Shown here piece after piece: positions 14,059-16,087 of a stretch of DNA of 16,087 nt. The DNA is taken from positions 474,785 to 490,871 of the forward strand of contig JADLKH010000003.1 of assembly GCA_015657435.1 (NCBI GenBank), given 5' to 3'. A program made the translations under genes and the position numbers. A model generated the notes under the pieces. The model saw only the letters and a program-made list of their open reading frames with translations, ran no database searches and was not told where the DNA came from. This stretch comes from Synergistales bacterium. GTDB taxonomy: Bacteria; Synergistota; Synergistia; Synergistales; 79-D21. Position 1 is the stretch's first letter. The number at the start of each line of letters is the position of its first letter.

Positions 14059-15852
14059 GTGAATCCCGAGTGTCGTTTTGATTCCGTTTTGAAAATGCCC
14101 AGCCTCCGGGAGGTCACGGGCGAAGCCGAGCTCGTCCTGGCCCGGCGCCTTTCCCGCCTTATCGATACAACATTCAGCGAAATCTATTTCTTCGGCGGGG
14201 AGAATCTGCGGTTCGAGTACGCAAACGCCGCAGCGACAAGAAACACGGGTTATTCCCTGGAAGAACTTCGAGGGATGACTCCCTTGGACCTCAAGCCGGA
14301 TTTCGACGCGGAAAGCTTCGCACGCCTCCTTTTTCCGCTTGTGCAGGGAACCTCGCCACACGTGCGCTTCGAGACGCTGCATCGCCGCAAGGATGGTTCG
14401 ATCTACGAGTGCGACGTGTTGCTCCAGCTCCTGGGAGAGCCCGAAGAGAAAAGTTTCGCGGCGATCATCCGGGACGTGACGGGTTGGAACCGGGCGGTTC
14501 GTGAACTGGCCGAGAGTGAGAGTCGTTTCAAGAGCCTTTTCGAGATGAATCATTCGATCGTCCTGCTGGTCGATCCGGAAAACGGCAGGATCGTGGATGC
14601 CAACGAGGCGGCCTCCCGCTTCTACGGGTATTCCATCGACAGTCTTTGCGCCATGAATATCTCGGGGATCAACACCCTTTCGCCCGAGAAGGTCATGGAC
14701 AAGATGCAGAGTGCGCTCGAAGAAGGGAAGGGACACTTCCTTTTTCGCCATCGGCTGGCTGACGGCTCCGAAAGGGATGTGGAGGTGTATTCCGGTCCCA
14801 TCCGCATCCAGGGGAATCCGCTTCTCTACTCGATTGTCCACGATGTGACGGAACGGGTTTCCGTGGAACGGGCCCTGGCGGAGAAATCGGCGTTGCTGGA
14901 CCAGCTGTTCGAGAACGCTCCCTTCGCCATTTTCCAGAGCCGGGTGGGCGGTGAGGTGGTTCGGGCCAATCCGGCTGCGGAGGAGCTTTTTGGTTATTCC
15001 CCGCAGGAGATGATCGGACGAACCTGCGACGATCTGGTGGTTCCCGACCGCCTGAAGGATGAGGGGCGAGCGATCACGGAACGGGTTCACGGGGAGAAGC
15101 GGACCGTGTTCTTCGAGGATGTGAGGCAGCGCAAGGACGGATCGTTGCTGGACGTGTCCTTCATCGGCTTCCCGATCCGGCTGGGCGGGCAGATCATCGG
15201 GGGATTCGGGATCTACCATGACATGACGGCCCGGAAGGAAGCCGAGAGCCTGCTGCGGGAGAGCGCCCTCGAACTTCAAAAGCAGGTGCTGGCCCTGAGG
15301 CGTTCGTGGAACCAGACGATCCACATCCTGGCTTCAGTCGTCGAAGCGCGTGACCCCTACACGGCGGGGCATCAGAAAAAGGTTGCGCAATTGGCTGGAG
15401 AGATCGCACAGAAGATGAGGCTTTCGGATGATCAGGTGGATCATGTGATCCTGGCGGCCCTGATCCACGACATTGGCAAGATCGAAGTGCCCTCCGAAAT
15501 TCTTTCGAAACCCGGACCCTTGAGTCCGCTGGAGCTGCAGCTGATCCGGACGCACCCGGAAGCGGGACGCCGGATTCTTTCCGGCCTCCAGACGCCATGG
15601 CCGCTTGCCGAAATCATCCTTCAGCACCACGAGAGGCTTGACGGCAGCGGCTACCCGCAGGGACTCGCCGGAGAGGCGATTCTGCCCGAGGCCAGGATCA
15701 TCGCCGTTGCGGATGTCGCGGAAGCCATGACATCCCACCGCCCGTACCGGCCGGCCTGGCCGGTTGAGGCGGTGAAGGCCGAAATGATCCGCAAAAGAGG
15801 GGTGAGCTTCGACGCCGAAGTGGTGGACGCCTGGCTGGAGCTTCAGCAATGA
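14059..15852 (+). CDS. Triple-PAS HD-GYP protein, probable cyclic-di-GMP phosphodiesterase
   Basis: A 597-residue soluble protein with no membrane segment seen. PAS 1 spans about residues 33-145 (FEYANAAATRNTGYSLEEL; HRRKDGSIYECDV). PAS 2 spans 155-270 (GRIVDANEAASRFYGYS). PAS 3 spans 278-392 (VVRANPAAEELFGYSPQEMIG; RQRKDGSLLDVSF). A short helical linker follows (393-415). The HD-GYP domain (416-597) keeps its metal and catalytic signatures: H438, HDIGK (470-474), H499 in HPEAG, H523-H524, and DGSGYPQGL with GYP at 531-533. D551 and RPYR (561-564) complete it. HD-GYP enzymes hydrolyse c-di-GMP, and some related ones act on cGAMP. The PAS domains should sense a signal or oligomerise; no haem- or flavin-defining residue is obvious. 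There is no receiver or GGDEF domain. It has its own promoter and sits downstream of two surface-protein genes, so control of attachment is a reasonable but unproven idea. Confidence 0.92.
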   Translation: MNPECRFDSVLKMPSLREVTGEAELVLARRLSRLIDTTFSEIYFFGGENLRFEYANAAATRNTGYSLEELRGMTPLDLKPDFDAESFARLLFPLVQGTSPHVRFETLHRRKDGSIYECDVLLQLLGEPEEKSFAAIIRDVTGWNRAVRELAESESRFKSLFEMNHSIVLLVDPENGRIVDANEAASRFYGYSIDSLCAMNISGINTLSPEKVMDKMQSALEEGKGHFLFRHRLADGSERDVEVYSGPIRIQGNPLLYSIVHDVTERVSVERALAEKSALLDQLFENAPFAIFQSRVGGEVVRANPAAEELFGYSPQEMIGRTCDDLVVPDRLKDEGRAITERVHGEKRTVFFEDVRQRKDGSLLDVSFIGFPIRLGGQIIGGFGIYHDMTARKEAESLLRESALELQKQVLALRRSWNQTIHILASVVEARDPYTAGHQKKVAQLAGEIAQKMRLSDDQVDHVILAALIHDIGKIEVPSEILSKPGPLSPLELQLIRTHPEAGRRILSGLQTPWPLAEIILQHHERLDGSGYPQGLAGEAILPEARIIAVADVAEAMTSHRPYRPAWPVEAVKAEMIRKRGVSFDAEVVDAWLELQQ

Positions 15853-15862
15853 TAGCTATGAT

Positions 15863-15895
15863 GGGGTCAGAGCTTGAATTTGACCGTAAGTATGC
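15863..15895 (+). repeat. Third copy of the REP-like arm
   Basis: Bases 15863-15888 are identical to the left arm at 773-798. With the following AAGTATGC the match to the reverse complement of the right arm (863-895) extends to about 33 bases with two mismatches. It lies 11 bases after the PAS/HD-GYP stop and 4 bases before the stop codon of the convergent glycosyltransferase gene. No partner arm is seen before the window ends. Confidence 0.8.
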
Positions 15896-15898
15896 AAT

Positions 15899-16087
15899 TT
15901 AGCGCGCAGGGCCGCAGACCTCGTTGAGCAGAGCCATCCAATCGTCCAGAACTTTTTTGGGTGTGAACCTGTCGCGGGATTCTCGGGCCTTTTCCCCGAG
16001 TTTTACCCGAAGTTCCGGAGCGCTCAACAGGCGATCAATGGCTTTGGCCAAACCAACCGGCTCCATCGGAGCCAAAAGGCCGTTTTT
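15899..16087 (-). CDS. Glycosyltransferase (GT4-type), C-terminal 62 residues
   Basis: On the minus strand a frame open to the window edge ends with TAA at 15901-15899. It reads KNGLLAPMEPVGLAKAIDRL, then LSAPELRVKLGEKARESRDR and FTPKKVLDDWMALLNE, ending VCGPAR. This is the characteristic tail of family-4 (GT-B fold) glycosyltransferases. NGLL-P with the following acidic residue lies at the end of the donor-binding site, followed by the L(A)-AI-RLL...ELR-LGEKAR helices. The 5' part is outside the window, so sugar and acceptor are unknown. It converges on the PAS/HD-GYP gene with 46 bases between the stops, occupied by the repeat arm. Together with the epimerase at the other edge it points to a surface-polysaccharide locus. 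Confidence 0.8.
   Translation of the reverse strand, partial: KNGLLAPMEPVGLAKAIDRLLSAPELRVKLGEKARESRDRFTPKKVLDDWMALLNEVCGPAR

Noticed and set aside
13875..14081. 68-codon plus-strand frame before the PAS/HD-GYP gene
   Set aside because: It spans a terminator hairpin and a promoter and overlaps the start of the real gene in another frame.
14053..15324. 423-codon minus-strand frame opposite the PAS/HD-GYP gene
   Set aside because: The plus strand encodes unmistakable PAS and HD-GYP domains with a good ribosome site; the antisense product resembles nothing recognisable.

Overview
The window is GC-rich DNA (about 60% by eye) from a Gram-negative (diderm) bacterium. Two genes end in autotransporter outer-membrane beta-barrels, which need an outer membrane and the BAM machinery. 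The lineage cannot be fixed from the sequence. The repeat beginning GGGGTCAGAGCTTGAATT looks like REP/RAYT-type repeats I associate with deltaproteobacteria (Desulfobacterota and relatives), but that is a recollection, not a search result.

Layout: (1) 1-750, the 3' part of a nucleotide-sugar epimerase gene. (2) 773-895, a nested inverted-repeat element enclosing a strong hairpin terminator. (3) 896-1253, an AT-rich gene-free stretch. (4) 1263-9679, a giant autotransporter gene of about 90 tandem beta-solenoid coils of about 24 residues, split by an apparent one-base deletion at 2967-2968. With the base restored it would encode about 2,805 residues. (5) A 17-bp hairpin terminator at 9714-9753, then a candidate operator and promoter. 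(6) 9917-13852, an intact 1,311-residue paralogue with the same N-terminal cap, PATR/linker and 273-residue barrel but only about 31 coils. (7) Terminator 13930-13963 and a good sigma70-like promoter 13983-14011. (8) 14059-15852, a cytoplasmic protein with three PAS domains and an HD-GYP domain, a probable cyclic-di-GMP phosphodiesterase. (9) 15863-15895, another copy of the repeat arm. (10) 15899-16087, minus strand, the last 62 residues of a family-4-type glycosyltransferase cut by the window edge.

How it fits together: sugar-nucleotide and glycosyltransferase genes at both edges suggest a surface-polysaccharide neighbourhood. Between them, bounded on both sides by the same short repeat, lie two Met-rich beta-solenoid surface proteins and one second-messenger enzyme. 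Each of the three appears to be its own transcription unit. A role in surface attachment or biofilm, with the HD-GYP protein adjusting c-di-GMP, is plausible but is inference from gene order only.

The most notable content is the solenoid pair. The export ends are nearly conserved, the coil number differs threefold, the larger protein shows block-wise internal duplication, and a methionine sits at one fixed coil position in about 110 of about 121 coils.
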